In this document: in pieces, positions 62,661 through 64,000 of the stretch | How the letters are laid out: each line of letters starts with the position of its first letter | Position numbering within the stretch: position 1 is the stretch's first letter | Translations under genes and position numbers: made by a program | NCBI GenBank assembly: GCA_002412625.1 | Contig: DHVK01000014.1 | Span: 1 to 64,000 of the forward strand | DNA from: Cloacimonetes bacterium UBA5210 | Lineage (GTDB): Bacteria; Cloacimonadota; Cloacimonadia; Cloacimonadales; Cloacimonadaceae | Direction of reading: 5' to 3' | Length of the DNA stretch: 64,000 nucleotides | The notes under the pieces: generated by a model | Database searches by the model: none | What the model saw: only the letters and a program-made list of their open reading frames with translations | Told to the model about the DNA's origin: nothing

Positions 62661-64000
62661 TTAGAGGCGCAGACTGAAACCAAAGCCAAGAATAGATTCA
62701 TCACTCAGGCTATTCAGGGCGTCGCCGATATCCCTGCCGTAACCGCCGGCCTGGTAATGCGCAAAGATGCCCATCCCCTTCCAGGGCCGGATCATCAGCA
62801 CGGGACTCCATCTGAAGTAAGAAGTTTCGATCTTTTGGTCATCGATCTCGGTAGAAAAGTTTGTATAATCCGCATTCGCAACCAGCTTGATGAAGCGAAA
62901 ATCCATCAAGGACAGACTGAGCCCGCCGGAAACATAGTTGTGGCTGCTTTTGAACGACTCGGCACCCTCATGCTCTGCCTGGTAATGATCATAACCGAAA
63001 TTGACCCCGAAGTAGCGGCTGAACTTGATGGGAAGGCAGAATTCGGCACCGGTCAGGGTTTTGGGGTAATTGCTTTGGACATCATACATATCCCAGTTGT
63101 TCAGATGGTCTGTATCCATGCTCTGCATAATGAACTTCACGGATAGCAGGGCTCCGGCTTTCTCCAACAGAAACAGCGGTCTGGTATCCGGTGAGATGCC
63201 CTGAAACTCCACCGGTTCATTGTAGAAATCAGTGATATTGCTCAGAAAAGCGCCGATTTCCAATCTGTTCTCGGCCAGGCTGAGCGGGATTCTGCTCTTG
63301 ATATTCCCACGGCCGTCCATGATCGGAAGGGGGATGTAGTCATTCGGCAAAGCATTATGCTCAAAGCGGATATAAAGCTCAGAGAGTTGGTGTTCGGTGC
63401 GCATGCGTCTGGCAAACTCTCCGCTGTAGCTATGGTATTTCAGCTTGTAGAAATGCTCCATCCAATTCGTATACAAGAAGGGTCTTTCATTTTGGGCAAC
63501 CTTGACGAACAGACGCAGCTCTTCCGGGTCCGGCATGCCGGCACCGATGCTGAACTGGCTGGCTTTGTGATCTTCAAAAGTGCTTCCGTTTGACATCCAG
63601 GGACCGGAGAGGTAGTTATATTCTGCCTCCACTCCGAACCAGGGAATTTTCAGCGAAATCTGATTTCTTGAAATCAGGTGGTCTGTGTCCCAGGAGTTGT
63701 TTGATCTGGAATTGAATTCCGTGCTGGTCAGGAATCTCAGATTACGAAAGACATGCTCCGATCTGATGACGCCATCATCCAAGCGATCTTTTCCGCGCGG
63801 TTTTTCATAGATTGAGCTTCCCCCGCGGGCATTGTCCACATAGAGTGGAGCGGTCTGCATTTGGAGGCTGGGGCTGTCTCCCTTGCTGAAATAGTATGGC
63901 GCGCTGATGTTGTTTGTGCGCCAGGGGCGCTGACTTCCGTTTGAAGCGCCGGAGACATCGCTGCTCACCCGATAGCTGATCTCGTCGATGCTCAGACCGG
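62661..64000 (-). CDS. Putative outer-membrane beta-barrel protein, N-terminally incomplete
   Basis: At least 445 codons, open at the right edge; the true N-terminus lies outside. Alternating hydrophobic/polar strands with aromatic girdle patterns (SYFRWSPVLMIRPWKGMGIF) and a terminal GFGFSLRL suggest a beta-barrel. I do not recognise a named family. It is 30 nt upstream of the SGNH pair and could be co-transcribed, so a role in displaying or anchoring the acylated polymer is possible, but that is inference. Confidence 0.65.
   Translation of the reverse strand, partial: GLSIDEISYRVSSDVSGASNGSQRPWRTNNISAPYYFSKGDSPSLQMQTAPLYVDNARGGSSIYEKPRGKDRLDDGVIRSEHVFRNLRFLTSTEFNSRSNNSWDTDHLISRNQISLKIPWFGVEAEYNYLSGPWMSNGSTFEDHKASQFSIGAGMPDPEELRLFVKVAQNERPFLYTNWMEHFYKLKYHSYSGEFARRMRTEHQLSELYIRFEHNALPNDYIPLPIMDGRGNIKSRIPLSLAENRLEIGAFLSNITDFYNEPVEFQGISPDTRPLFLLEKAGALLSVKFIMQSMDTDHLNNWDMYDVQSNYPKTLTGAEFCLPIKFSRYFGVNFGYDHYQAEHEGAESFKSSHNYVSGGLSLSLMDFRFIKLVANADYTNFSTEIDDQKIETSYFRWSPVLMIRPWKGMGIFAHYQAGGYGRDIGDALNSLSDESILGFGFSLRL

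Noticed and set aside
1..64000. CRISPR arrays, tRNA and rRNA genes
   Set aside because: No regularly spaced repeats, cloverleaf with T-arm, or rRNA-like stretches were noticed. A tRNAscan-SE/CRISPR-finder run would be decisive.

Overview
The window reads as chromosomal DNA of an anaerobic, Gram-negative bacterium with an LPS outer membrane. LptF/LptG, a TonB-dependent receptor and other outer-membrane proteins show the envelope type. HydF ([FeFe]-hydrogenase maturation) points to fermentative anaerobic life. SecA carries the WxMVxxDVQLIGG block that I associate with the Fibrobacteres-Chlorobi-Bacteroidetes (FCB) superphylum, and multi-domain C10-protease/Fn3/adhesin proteins are common there. 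Candidatus Cloacimonadota is my best guess, but that is inference and not proven by the sequence. No rRNA, tRNA or CRISPR array was seen.

Layout, left to right. (1) 1-4007: the N-terminal ~1,335 codons of a large secreted C10 (streptopain-like) protease, open at the window edge. (2) 4691-20983: a compact dcw (division/cell wall) operon on the minus strand, mraZ-rsmH-ftsL-ftsI(PASTA)-murEF(fusion)-mraY-murD-ftsW-murG-murC-ftsQ-ftsA-ftsZ. It starts at a clear sigma70-type promoter with three direct repeats and ends at two hairpins that both have six-base homopolymer loops. (3) 21191-32112: an accessory island bounded by ~110-bp direct repeats, with broken phage genes inside both ends (head-morphogenesis-like and lysozyme-like). 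Its cargo is a Type I restriction-modification operon (HSDR_N-like remnant, hsdM, rhuM, hsdS, hsdR) plus an ImmA/Xre + DUF4411 PIN-like toxin-antitoxin pair. hsdS is interrupted by a single in-frame TGA, and hsdR carries an in-frame cluster of palindromic repeats. (4) 32173-35009: a lipoprotein and TonB-dependent receptor pair behind a structured leader that could sequester the ribosome-binding site. (5) 35072-38665: an Mrp/Mbh-type cation/proton antiporter operon without a recognisable MrpA. (6) 38741-41120: a nested-palindrome repeat and a tandem pair of ice-binding-like (DUF3494) secreted proteins, one frameshifted at a G8/C8 tract. (7) 41340-48104, plus strand: secA, topA and a MacB-like permease. 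(8) 48139-49372: a small secreted superoxide-reductase-like protein between two copies of a non-coding repeat, and a small membrane-anchored protein. (9) 49525-56947, minus strand: radical SAM/SPASM enzyme, lptG, lptF, ligA, a nitrilase-family amidase and hydF, tightly packed. (10) 57282-64000, minus strand: manA, an MBOAT O-acyltransferase, two membrane-anchored SGNH hydrolases and an outer-membrane protein open at the right edge; the first four look like a surface-polysaccharide acylation set.

Most genes are housekeeping. The accessory interest lies in the restriction island and its damage, the repeat elements, the leader RNA candidate and the odd hairpins after ftsZ.
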